22,567 nt of DNA from an uncultured Acetatifactor sp. (lineage in GTDB: Bacteria > Bacillota > Clostridia > Lachnospirales > Lachnospiraceae): assembly GCA_910585665.1 (NCBI GenBank), contig CAJUFI010000069.1:1-22567 (forward strand), written 5' to 3'. The notes beneath the pieces are model-generated. The model had not been told where the DNA came from, did no database searches, and was given only the letters and a program-made list of their open reading frames with translations. The translations under genes were made by a program, and so were the position numbers. The stretch's first letter is position 1. Each line of letters begins with the position of its first letter. Below, piece by piece: positions 16,341 to 22,567 of the stretch.

Positions 16341-16550
16341 TATTATGGCGGAGGCAGAAGAAAATGGCCGATTTATACGACAGAGCAGAACCGCATTTTC
16401 CGGAAAGAGGTTTTTGAGGAGCATTCCGATTCCGGGGAGGTGCCTTTGCTGTTTTGGTATGGGACAGGAGAGAAAGTCCGGAGGGAGCCGGAGCCGGGGG
16501 TTGATGGATGAATCGAAATCCGCAGGGCTGAAGTGGGGAATCGAGGCATG
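16341..16550 (+). pseudogene. Unrecognised coding remnant between yaaA fragment and response regulator
   Basis: No intact gene. A short frame starting ATGGCCGATTTATACGAC (about 16363) ends after 17 codons, and a neighbouring frame then reads RKEVFEEHSDSGEVPLLFWYG and runs on to a stop near 16510. This pattern suggests a frameshifted remnant, but I do not recognise the parent family. Confidence 0.35.
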
Positions 16551-16552
16551 AT

Positions 16553-17272
16553 ATGATGAAGATAGCAGTCTGCGATGACGATGAAAATATTCTGGGGGAG
16601 ACCCTGGAACTGCTGAAACAATATGAAAAGCTCCCTCTCTCCGTGGACGCCTATTCCAGCGGGGAGGCCCTCCTGGCATCGGGAAAGAGGTACGATATTC
16701 TGCTTTTGGACATCGATATGGAGGGGCTCAACGGCATCGAGACCGCCCGGCGCATCCGGGAGGCGGACAAGGAGGTGAAGCTGATTTATGTCACCAATTA
16801 CAGCGACTATACCATCTTCGCCTTTGGGGTGCATGCTTTCGCCTATCTGCTGAAGCCCCTGAGAGCGGAGGAGCTCTTCGCCCAGCTGGACGAGGCCTTT
16901 GCCTATGGGCTGGCAGGGCCGGAGCCGGAACTGGAGTTTGTGGCGAAAGAGGGGATTGTGCGGGTGGTGCCCTCCCGGATTCTGTGTTTCGAGTACCTGG
17001 GACGGCAGGTGCTCCTGTATACCACGGAGCAGGTGTGGCATTTGAAGCGGCAGATTACGGAATTGGCCCGGGAGATGGAGGGCTACGGGTTCGCCATGCC
17101 CCACAAGAGCTTCGTGGTGAATTTGTATGCGGTACAGCGCATACATGGATATGAAATCACGCTTACAGACGGGAGGACGATTCCTCTGTCCCAGAAGAAA
17201 TCAGCAGGGTTCCGCCGGGCATTGAACGAGTATCTGGCGGGAGAAAGGGGGCAGGCGGCATGGAAATCCTGA
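16553..17272 (+). CDS. LytTR-family response regulator
   Basis: This 239-aa protein has an N-terminal receiver domain with acidic pocket CDDD (7-10), phosphoacceptor D53 (LLLDIDM), T81 and K101 (LLKP), and a C-terminal LytTR DNA-binding domain (about 130-235; MPHKSFVVNLYAVQRI and GRTIPLSQKK). Family members (AgrA, VirR, ComE) bind direct repeats upstream of targets. Two consecutive ATGs (16553, 16556) can start it; the ribosome binding site is weak. It overlaps the histidine kinase gene by 13 bp, so the pair is coupled. No peptide pheromone gene is visible nearby. Confidence 0.92.
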   Translation: MMKIAVCDDDENILGETLELLKQYEKLPLSVDAYSSGEALLASGKRYDILLLDIDMEGLNGIETARRIREADKEVKLIYVTNYSDYTIFAFGVHAFAYLLKPLRAEELFAQLDEAFAYGLAGPEPELEFVAKEGIVRVVPSRILCFEYLGRQVLLYTTEQVWHLKRQITELAREMEGYGFAMPHKSFVVNLYAVQRIHGYEITLTDGRTIPLSQKKSAGFRRALNEYLAGERGQAAWKS

Positions 17273-18663
17273 TTTACCTGATAATTCCCTGTGTGGGAAG
17301 CGTATTTCTCCTGGGGGGCATGTTCTATGGGGCTTACCGGATGTCAGGGGATACGGACATGCCCCGGCGGAAGATTGGAATCATTGCGGCTTATATCCTG
17401 GTGTGCATAGCGTGTTCCAGTCTGGGAAATACCTGGGTGAACCTGCTCTTTCAGCTGCTGTTCCCTTTGGTGGCCTGGCGGGTCTATGGGACGCCGAAGA
17501 TTTACTGCCTGTACTATCTCATCCTGTCCGTGGCGGTGTGGCTTACGGATGTGGCGGCAGTGCTGACGTTTCAGATACTGGCGGCGGAAGGGATTCTGTA
17601 CCTGAATACGCCCTGGCTCCAGTATATCCTGCTGGTAGCGGTCACCAGGATGACGGAATTCATGGTGATTCTGCTGGTGTCCATGGCGGTGGGGCACAAA
17701 GCCGGGCGGCATATCACCCTGAGGCAGGTGGCGCTGTCTGTCCTGCTGCCTCTGTATTCGGTTTTCAATATATACTGCATGCTGTATCTGATACAGATTT
17801 TTCCGACGAAGGAAATGCTGGTTCTGCTGGGAATAAATCTGGTGCTGCTGATTGGCTTGAACATTTACTTTTGTGTGCTGGTGGACATAATGAGCGAGAA
17901 CCACAGGCTGGAGAACGAGCGGAACCTCTATCGGGCCCAGGCCCGGATGCAGCATCAGTATTATGAGCAGGAGGAGGAGAAGTACGAAGCCTCCCGGAAG
18001 CTGATCCACGATATCCGCAACCATATCCAGGCCATGGAGGCGCTGTACGCGAGGGGGACATGCCCGGAGGGGTGCCAGGGGAAAGGCCGGGAAGGTGTTC
18101 AGAGAGAAGTCCGGGAAGGTGCCCGGGAAAGTGTTCAGGGAAATGTTGGGGAAAGTGCCCGGGGGGACATCCGGAGGGCAGAAAAGTATGCCGGGGACAT
18201 CCACAGGATGCTGAACAGTCTCCAGCAGAAATACTATACTTCGGAAAAGCTGCTGAATATCATTCTGAATGATAAGGCGAGAACAATGAAACGCCTGGGC
18301 GTGAAAGAAGATATGAAGGTAGGGGAACTGTCCCTGGATTTCATGAAGGAGACGGATGTGACGGCGCTTTTCGCCAACCTTCTGGACAACGCGGTGGCTG
18401 CTGCGGCGGAGAGCAGGGACGGCTATGTGCGGCTGCGGGTGAACCGGGTGCGGCAGTTCCTGTCCGTAACGGTGGAGAACAGCTGTGACATGGCTCCGGT
18501 AAAGTCCGGGAGCGCTTTCCGTTCCCATAAGGCCGGCCATGAGGGGCTGGGCCTGAAAATCATCCGGCAGACTGTGGAGCAGTACGGAGGGGACGTGCAG
18601 ATGGACTGGAAGGAGGGCGTGTTCACGGTTCGGGTGATGCTGGCGGCGGAGGGTTCGGGGTGA
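17260..18663 (+). CDS. GHKL sensor histidine kinase (AgrC-like) with tetrapeptide-repeat insertion
   Basis: This 467-aa protein has about six membrane segments in residues 1-212 (the sensor), a short coiled coil, and a cytoplasmic kinase. H250 in KLIHDIRNHIQAME is the phosphorylated His; ALFANLLDNAVAAA is the N-box and GLGLKIIRQ the G-box of the GHKL ATPase. Between the H-box helix and the second dimerisation helix lie seven four-residue repeats (277-304). Its partner is the LytTR regulator, which it overlaps by 13 bp. The signal is unknown. Confidence 0.9.
   Translation: MEILIYLIIPCVGSVFLLGGMFYGAYRMSGDTDMPRRKIGIIAAYILVCIACSSLGNTWVNLLFQLLFPLVAWRVYGTPKIYCLYYLILSVAVWLTDVAAVLTFQILAAEGILYLNTPWLQYILLVAVTRMTEFMVILLVSMAVGHKAGRHITLRQVALSVLLPLYSVFNIYCMLYLIQIFPTKEMLVLLGINLVLLIGLNIYFCVLVDIMSENHRLENERNLYRAQARMQHQYYEQEEEKYEASRKLIHDIRNHIQAMEALYARGTCPEGCQGKGREGVQREVREGARESVQGNVGESARGDIRRAEKYAGDIHRMLNSLQQKYYTSEKLLNIILNDKARTMKRLGVKEDMKVGELSLDFMKETDVTALFANLLDNAVAAAAESRDGYVRLRVNRVRQFLSVTVENSCDMAPVKSGSAFRSHKAGHEGLGLKIIRQTVEQYGGDVQMDWKEGVFTVRVMLAAEGSG
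18088..18171 (+). repeat. 12-bp in-frame minisatellite in the histidine kinase, seven units
   Basis: It encodes REGV QREV REGA RESV QGNV GESA RGDI. Related 12-base units such as GGGAAAGTGCCC and GGGAAAGTGTTC recur. It lies within the dimerisation/phosphotransfer region, 27 residues after H250, where a four-residue period would extend a helix by a little more than one turn per unit. Confidence 0.8.
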
Positions 18664-18718
18664 CTTCCGGCTCCGGCCCCGGCTTTCTGCTTTGACGATT
18701 GCGCCGCTGCGGGGGCAG

Positions 18719-18793
18719 GCGTCCCTTTGGGAGAGGGGACGCTGTCTTTCAGGAGCGATATGCCATACCTTAGGTAAGGCATATTGCTTTTTT
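18719..18793 (+). terminator. Intrinsic terminator of the two-component operon (two hairpins)
   Basis: A first hairpin pairs GCGTCCC (18719-18725) with GGGACGC (18736-18742). The second, 18755-18787, is nearly self-complementary (ATATGCC...GGCATAT around TACCTTAGGTA) and is followed by TTTTTT (18788-18793), a canonical terminator about 90 bases after the kinase stop. Confidence 0.85.
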
Positions 18794-18812
18794 GTTGTGG
18801 GGATTCTAAAAT
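18784..18812 (+). promoter_or_regulatory. Possible promoter for the YhfC/lipoprotein operon
   Basis: TTGCTT (18784-18789), a 17-base spacer and TAAAAT (18807-18812), overlapping the terminator's U-tract. It would leave a leader of about 100 bases to the ATG at 18922. Confidence 0.4.
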
Positions 18813-18921
18813 AAAGGACACAAGCCTTGCAGGACAGCAGACAACAGAGAACCGCTGGCAGGGATAAGCCGCCGGAGACGGGGTGTCCAGGCGCTCCCAA
18901 GGCGGGAAAGGGGGTGGTAAG

Positions 18922-19620
18922 ATGTTATTGGCAAGCTTGGGCATAGGAATTGCCATATGTTACGGACTGCCGGCTGCAGGCCTGATATTGCTGGCGCGAA
19001 AGCGAAAAACGGCCGGGAAAGCCTTTGCCTGGGGAGCCGCGGCGTTTGTGGTGAGCCAGCTGCTGATCCGCATCCCGCTTCTTCAGCTGGTGCTGCCGAA
19101 CTTCAGCTGGTTTGCAGTGATGCAGCTGTACCCCTGGAGATACGGCCTGTTCCTGGGGCTGACGGCGGGACTGGCGGAGGAGACGGCCCGGTGGATAGCC
19201 TTTCGCTGCTTCCTGAAAGGGAGAGATGCCATGGAACACGGCCTGGCGTTCGGGCTGGGCCACGGCGGCATAGAGGCCATGCTGCTGGTGGGGCCCAATA
19301 TGATTGCCGGGGCGGTGATGGCGCTGACGGGCCAGGCGGCGCTGTTTCCGGCGGATTGGGGGAGTGTGCTGGTGTCAGGGGCGGAGCGGCTCTTTGCCAT
19401 GGCTTTCCATGTGGGCGCGTCATTGCTTGTGGTGCACGGCGTGAGGACGGGCAAGGGGGCACGGTACTGGGCCCTGGCGGTGGCATTGCATGGGGCGCTG
19501 GACGCAGCCGTGGTCATCCTGCCTGCGGCATTCGGAGCGGGCGTCCTGGGAATCGAGTTATGGGCGGCTGCGCTGGGCGGCCTGACGCTGGCTTTGGGGA
19601 TTTGGACAGCGGTACGCTGA
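18922..19620 (+). CDS. YhfC-family intramembrane metalloprotease homologue
   Basis: From ATG 18922 (GGGGGTGG upstream; an in-frame GTG at 18883 has no better site) it has 232 residues and about seven membrane helices. GLAEETARW (83-91, with E86/E87), GLGHGG (111-116, H114), AFHVGA (H163) and ALHGALDA (H190) match the YhfC pattern, related to CPBP-type membrane proteases in which Glu and His residues bind the active-site metal. A substrate is unknown. It is followed after 84 bp by a lipoprotein gene, and the two probably form one transcript. Confidence 0.8.
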   Translation: MLLASLGIGIAICYGLPAAGLILLARKRKTAGKAFAWGAAAFVVSQLLIRIPLLQLVLPNFSWFAVMQLYPWRYGLFLGLTAGLAEETARWIAFRCFLKGRDAMEHGLAFGLGHGGIEAMLLVGPNMIAGAVMALTGQAALFPADWGSVLVSGAERLFAMAFHVGASLLVVHGVRTGKGARYWALAVALHGALDAAVVILPAAFGAGVLGIELWAAALGGLTLALGIWTAVR

Positions 19621-19704
19621 CGGAGATGTAAGGTTTTGCGGCGGCAGAAAGCGGGAGCGGATGAGCCCCGGTACGGCGCATATGGAAAGAGTAGGAGGAC
19701 AGAA

Positions 19705-20196
19705 ATGAAGACGAACAGGAAGTCGGAAATGAAAACACAGAGGAAGACGGGGACAATGGCAAAAAACAAAGCGGGAAGGACGGGGCTCCTAAGGAAAGGC
19801 ATTATCATGGTTCTGGCCATGGCCGCAGCGCTTTCCCTGATTGGCTGCAGCGGCACGAAGCTTTCCGGGGACTTCGACGAGGAGAAGGTGAAGGCTGCGG
19901 CCCAGGAGGCCATCGACCATCTGGTGGCCGGAGAGTATGAAGCATGCGTGAGCCTCATGGACGAAGAGATGCAGGCCGCCATATCGGCAGAGGTTCTGGC
20001 CGCCAATATGGAGGCCATGAACGAGCAGAAAGGCGCCTTTCAGGAGTACAAGAGCTGCTCCGTGGTGGGGCAGAAGGACAAGGACGGCACAGAGTACGCG
20101 GTAGCCGTGGTGATAGCCGCTTTTGAAAAGGGGAACCTGACATTTACCGTAAGCTTTGATAAAGAGATGAAGATGCACGGGTTCTGGATGAAATGA
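19705..20196 (+). CDS. DUF3887-like lipoprotein
   Basis: From ATG 19705 (AGGAGGACAGAA upstream; ATGs at 19636 and 19756 are alternatives) it has 163 residues. A Lys/Arg-rich start, a hydrophobic stretch and LSLIGC place the lipidated Cys at residue 48, so it is an extracytoplasmic lipoprotein. The mature domain (about 55-163) shows the DUF3887 pattern: two helices with GEYEACVSLMDEEM, then QKGAFQEYKS and a beta-rich end. It follows the YhfC-type protease gene, which suggests a functional link. Confidence 0.75.
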   Translation: MKTNRKSEMKTQRKTGTMAKNKAGRTGLLRKGIIMVLAMAAALSLIGCSGTKLSGDFDEEKVKAAAQEAIDHLVAGEYEACVSLMDEEMQAAISAEVLAANMEAMNEQKGAFQEYKSCSVVGQKDKDGTEYAVAVVIAAFEKGNLTFTVSFDKEMKMHGFWMK

Positions 20197-20223
20197 TAGT
20201 TACGAATTGTGCTTATTTGAGCA

Positions 20224-20328
20224 TAAGGAAATGCCTCCAAATAACCTACGCAAGCCTGTTGCAAAATTTACAGATTTTATCAGGTTTACTCTAAACAAAA
20301 TGCGTAGATTATTTTCCGGCAGTTCCTA
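20224..20328 (-). repeat. 105-bp palindromic element, copy 5 (diverged, CTACGC subtype)
   Basis: It has the same 105-base length and end sequences but a diverged loop. In the orientation of copy 1 the inner stem reads TCTACGCA paired with TGCGTAGG, and the outer GTC/GAC of the other copies has become GCC/GGC, so changes in one arm are matched in the other. It starts 28 bases after the lipoprotein stop. A partial end-like string (TTACGAATTGTG, 20200-20211) lies just upstream. Confidence 0.8.
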
Positions 20329-20333
20329 AGAAC

Positions 20334-20366
20334 AAGGCCGGGAACCTGTGTCGGATTCCCGGCCTT
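20334..20366. terminator. Hairpin between two palindromic elements, possible terminator
   Basis: AAGGCCGGGAA (20334-20344) pairs perfectly with TTCCCGGCCTT (20356-20366) around an 11-base loop. The following TTAATA is only weakly U-rich, so termination is possible rather than certain. It is placed to end the YhfC/lipoprotein transcript. Confidence 0.5.
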
Positions 20367-20368
20367 AA

Positions 20369-20473
20369 TAAGGAATTGTCTACAAATAACTGATGCAAGT
20401 TTATAGCCGTTTTCCTTGTATTTCCGGGCTTTCTCCTAAACAAGTTGCATCAGTTATTTTCCGACAGTTCCTA
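20369..20473 (-). repeat. 105-bp palindromic element, copy 4 (CTGATGC subtype)
   Basis: It lies in reverse orientation relative to copy 2 and differs from it at 4 of 105 positions. Its right edge coincides with the end of an ABC-ATPase coding fragment on the minus strand: the TAG stop of that fragment is the element's own terminal TAGG. It lies 40 bases from copy 5. Confidence 0.9.
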
Positions 20474-20557
20474 AAGGCTTTCTTTCCTAGAGCCTGCGTA
20501 AAGTAAAGGCAACTTAATATTATCTTCAATCGTCAAAGAATTGATAAGTGCTGATTC
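20471..20557 (-). pseudogene. Fragment of a MacB/LolD-type ABC transporter ATPase
   Basis: The minus-strand frame reads ESALINSLTIEDNIKLPLL followed by YAGSRKESL. This matches the stretch after the Q-loop in MacB/LolD-like ATPases (LxxLTxxENIxLPLLxAG). It has no start, Walker A or Walker B, and stops exactly at the edge of the palindromic element. Confidence 0.6.
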
Positions 20558-20616
20558 TTCATGTCTTCTGCATAAAGCGGAAGGATGTCTCTGATTAAAT
20601 TACATTGATTGCTCAT
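20533..20616 (-). pseudogene. N-terminal fragment of an anti-sigma/zf-HC2-like gene
   Basis: An ATG at 20616 preceded by GGAGGTAAG begins MSNQCNLIRDILPLYAEDM, the typical start of zf-HC2 (anti-sigma factor) proteins in Clostridia. After 19 residues the similarity ends and the frame stops at 27. The following DNA continues in another frame as an ABC-ATPase fragment, so the gene was cut by a deletion or rearrangement. Confidence 0.65.
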
Positions 20617-20778
20617 CTTACCTCCATCACCTGGGTGGGCGATGCCTGCCTGATTGTCATCGGCGTGTACGGCGCTAAGAGGACCAGGCAGAATGTCCTG
20701 GGGACAGGGCAGCTGAGCGCCAACCTGGCCACAACGGGGATGCTTTTTTCGGATTCCATGGACGCGTCTGCCGGTTTT
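20617..20778 (+). other. Possible plus-strand coding remnant, unrecognised
   Basis: The plus-strand frame reading WVGDACLIVIGVYGAKRTRQ then NVLGTGQLSANLATTGMLF has gene-like codon use and one hydrophobic stretch, but no credible start and no family I know. It runs on toward the next gene's leader. It may be a 3' remnant of a lost membrane-protein gene. Confidence 0.3.
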
Positions 20779-20779
20779 G

Positions 20780-20788
20780 TGATATACT
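20780..20788 (+). promoter_or_regulatory. Extended -10 promoter for the MBL-fold lipoprotein gene
   Basis: TGATATACT is an extended -10; the -35 is poor. It would give a leader of about 90 bases to ATG 20886. Confidence 0.4.
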
Positions 20789-20885
20789 CCCCAATAAGGC
20801 ATTTCAGAGAGATAAGACGAGGAGTGCGGAAGATGGAGCGGGAGGTTCATGCAAAAGAGGAAGCTTCTCGGGAGGAGGAAGTGTA

Positions 20886-22223
20886 ATGGAAAATGTGAGA
20901 CGGAAAAAGAAAAACGGCAGATTCGTCCTGGCCGTTGTCACGGCGTTTCTGCTGCTGTTTGCCTCCGCCTGCGGGCAGGTGGAAGGGGGAGGCGCGCCGG
21001 GGGCGGATGTCTCCGGGCAGACGGTCATGGAGGGGGGCGGCAGCGGCGGTTCATCGGGGCCTTTGGAAGATTCCCGGGGGCCTGGGGGAGAGAGCGGCTC
21101 CGGAGATGAAGCGGGGGAAGCCGCAAAGGAGATGACGGTGCATTTCCTGGACGTGGGCCAGGGAGACGCCACCCTGATACTCTGCGGCGGGGAAGCGATG
21201 CTGATAGATGCCGGGGACAACGGCCAGGGCACCAATGTCCAGAACTATCTCCGGAAGCAGGGCGTGGAGGCGCTGAAATACGTAGTCTGCACCCACCCGG
21301 ACGAAGACCATATCGGCGGGATGGATGTTATCTTGTATAAATTTGAGTGTGAGACCGTATTCGTGACGGAGGAGGAGAAGGACACCGATACCTACCGTGA
21401 CGTGGCGGACGCCATGGCCCAGAAAGGTTACAGTCGGACCTTGCCCGTGCCGGGCCAGCAATATCCGCTGGGGGATGCCGCGTTCACCATCCTTGGCCCT
21501 TCCGCCATAGGCAGCGGCAGCAATGACAACTCCATCGCCATTCTGCTGACTCACGGGGAGGACGTTTTCCTCTTCACCGGCGACGCGGAAGAGGAGGAAG
21601 AGTCGGCCCTGCTCGCGGGCGGCCTGCCCCTGGATGCGGATGTCTACAAAACCGGGCATCACGGGAGCCGGACGTCCTCTTCAAAGGATTTCCTGGAAGC
21701 CGTGTCCCCGGTCTGCGCTGTCATAAGCTGCGGTGAGGGGAATTCCTACGGACATCCCCACGCGGAGACCCTGAACAATCTCCGGGCCATGGGCGTGTCC
21801 GTATACCGTACGGACGAGCAGGGCACCATCGTGGCCGCCAGCAGCGGCAGAGGAATCACATGGAACTGCAGTCCCTCCGAGACCTGGCAGGCAGGAGAGC
21901 CCACCGGCTCTGCGGCCAGCCAGGGAACGTCCCAGGAATCCGCGGCCAGCCAGGGAACGTCCCAGGAATCCGCGGCCAGCCAGGGAACGTCCCAGGAATC
22001 CAGCGGCGTCCAGGGAGCCGGCAGCAGCCAGGGGACGGCCCAGGATGCCGCCGCCGACTCTGCCGACCCGGCCTACATCTGCAATACCAACACCTATAAG
22101 TTCCATTACCCCAGCTGCGGCAGCGTGAAGCAGATGAAAGAATCCAACAAGCTTCCCACCAATGCTTCCAGAGACGAATTGATTCAGCAGGGATACGATC
22201 CATGCAAAAAATGTAAGCCGTGA
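20886..22223 (+). CDS. ComEC-like metallo-beta-lactamase-fold lipoprotein with Cys/His C-terminal domain
   Basis: This 445-aa protein starts behind GGAGGAGGAAGTGTA. Residues 1-29 are a lipoprotein signal (FASAC, lipidated C29). A Gly/Ser-rich linker follows to about 80. Residues 83-325 are an MBL fold like the C-terminal nuclease domain of ComEC: VHFLDVGQGDA (85-95), THPDEDHIGG (136-145), FTGDAE (230-235, D233), KTGHHGS (255-261) and SYGHPH (287-292). Residues 342-372 are three exact 10-residue repeats. The C-terminal tail (397-445) holds C399, H407-x3-C411 and C440-x2-C443, like a small zinc-binding or Ada-like motif. It should be an extracytoplasmic hydrolase, perhaps nuclease or phosphodiesterase; DNA as substrate is inferred. 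No competence partner lies nearby. Confidence 0.85.
   Translation: MENVRRKKKNGRFVLAVVTAFLLLFASACGQVEGGGAPGADVSGQTVMEGGGSGGSSGPLEDSRGPGGESGSGDEAGEAAKEMTVHFLDVGQGDATLILCGGEAMLIDAGDNGQGTNVQNYLRKQGVEALKYVVCTHPDEDHIGGMDVILYKFECETVFVTEEEKDTDTYRDVADAMAQKGYSRTLPVPGQQYPLGDAAFTILGPSAIGSGSNDNSIAILLTHGEDVFLFTGDAEEEEESALLAGGLPLDADVYKTGHHGSRTSSSKDFLEAVSPVCAVISCGEGNSYGHPHAETLNNLRAMGVSVYRTDEQGTIVAASSGRGITWNCSPSETWQAGEPTGSAASQGTSQESAASQGTSQESAASQGTSQESSGVQGAGSSQGTAQDAAADSADPAYICNTNTYKFHYPSCGSVKQMKESNKLPTNASRDELIQQGYDPCKKCKP
21912..22001 (+). repeat. Exact 30-bp tandem repeat, three units, in the MBL lipoprotein
   Basis: Units at 21912-21941, 21942-21971 and 21972-22001 are identical and encode ASQGTSQESA-type decapeptides between the MBL fold and the Cys/His tail. 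Degenerate units continue to about 22050. Exact identity implies recent expansion. Confidence 0.95.
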
Positions 22224-22264
22224 TGGCACGGGCCTGTTCATAGGAATGAAAGTTTCTGTGTGTA

Positions 22265-22293
22265 TTGTAATTGGCCGGAAGTCTGTGTATAAT
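22265..22293 (+). promoter_or_regulatory. Sigma-A promoter in the 3' intergenic region
   Basis: TTGTAA (22265-22270), a 17-base spacer and TATAAT (22288-22293). It lies 41 bases after the MBL lipoprotein stop. The DNA from 22300 to the window end has no gene I can support; a frame at 22271-22510 lacks a ribosome binding site and looks random. Confidence 0.65.
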
Positions 22294-22529
22294 AGGAACA
22301 GAGACAGTAAGGCTCGGCAGCTGTCAGATTCCGGCGGCGGACATGCGCGGAGAGGACTTGGACAGGCAGCCTGCCGGCGCGGCATCCGTTGGCGGACGGC
22401 GGGCATATAGAGATACGGAATCAGGTATTGCAGGACAGGGGAGCCAGAGGGACAGGGAGCAGAAACGCAGAGGACAGACTATTGGAAGAAAGAAGCAAGC
22501 AGAATCATGACATAACTTCAATAAGTCTT

Positions 22530-22559
22530 TTGGCAAAGCCTAGAAATATCTGCTATAAT
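22530..22559 (+). promoter_or_regulatory. Second sigma-A promoter at the window end
   Basis: TTGGCA (22530-22535), an 18-base spacer and TATAAT (22554-22559). It points out of the window toward an unseen gene. Confidence 0.6.
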
Positions 22560-22567
22560 AAATGGGG

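Noticed and set aside
16553..18663. Agr-type quorum-sensing locus
   Set aside because: The regulator and kinase fit AgrA/AgrC types, but no AgrD-like peptide or AgrB gene is visible nearby.
17344..18900. 518-codon open frame on the minus strand
   Set aside because: It is antisense to the histidine kinase, His/Gln/Pro-rich with no motif; the sense strand has all kinase boxes.
21912..22001. Possible CRISPR-like repeat array
   Set aside because: The 30-bp units are contiguous without spacers and lie in frame in a protein linker.

Overview
The window looks like the chromosome of an anaerobic Firmicute, most likely a Lachnospiraceae-type Clostridium. Nearly every gene has an AGGAGG-type ribosome binding site, promoters are plain TTGnnn-17-TATAAT, the protein set is Clostridia-like (LytTR/GHKL two-component pair, YhfC, DUF3887, NEW3-ABC, GH31 with a divergent AraC regulator), and coding DNA is moderately GC-rich with AT-rich spacers. 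I see no tRNA, rRNA, CRISPR array or phage gene.

Layout. 1-2640: two 105-bp palindromic elements, a promoter with a long structured leader, and an AraC-type gene with a very large unrecognised C-terminal half, closed by a third palindromic element. 2673-7797, minus strand: two consecutive MBOAT acyltransferase + SGNH pairs, probably for O-acylation of a cell-surface polymer; the second pair has its own strong promoter. 8206-11494, plus strand: a secreted NEW3-type protein, an ABC ATPase and an ABC-2 permease. 11476-11603: a 25-26 bp tandem repeat between convergent genes. 11612-14701: an AraC/cupin regulator divergent from a GH31 glycosidase that ends in a strong terminator. 14804-15130: a structured-RNA remnant (group II intron-like or HEARO-like) directly behind that terminator. 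15166-15466: a small coiled-coil gene with its own promoter.

15659-16550 is a graveyard: a C-terminal piece of an Eis-like acetyltransferase, an internally deleted yaaA, and an unrecognised remnant. 16553-18663: LytTR response regulator plus GHKL histidine kinase, terminated at 18755-18793. 18922-20196: YhfC-type membrane protease homologue plus a DUF3887-like lipoprotein. 20224-20473: two more 105-bp elements around a hairpin. 20471-20616: a scar joining an anti-sigma/zf-HC2 start to an ABC-ATPase fragment. 20886-22223: a ComEC-like metallo-beta-lactamase-fold lipoprotein with a Cys/His C-terminal tail. The last 344 bases hold two good promoters and no gene I can support.

Two themes deserve attention. 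First, five copies of a 105-bp palindromic element in which the two arms change together, including versions of the inner stem that differ in sequence but still pair. Second, many proteins (AraC, SGNH, histidine kinase, MBL lipoprotein) carry in-frame tandem repeats of 12 to 42 bp in linker positions, and one intergenic region has the same kind of repeat.
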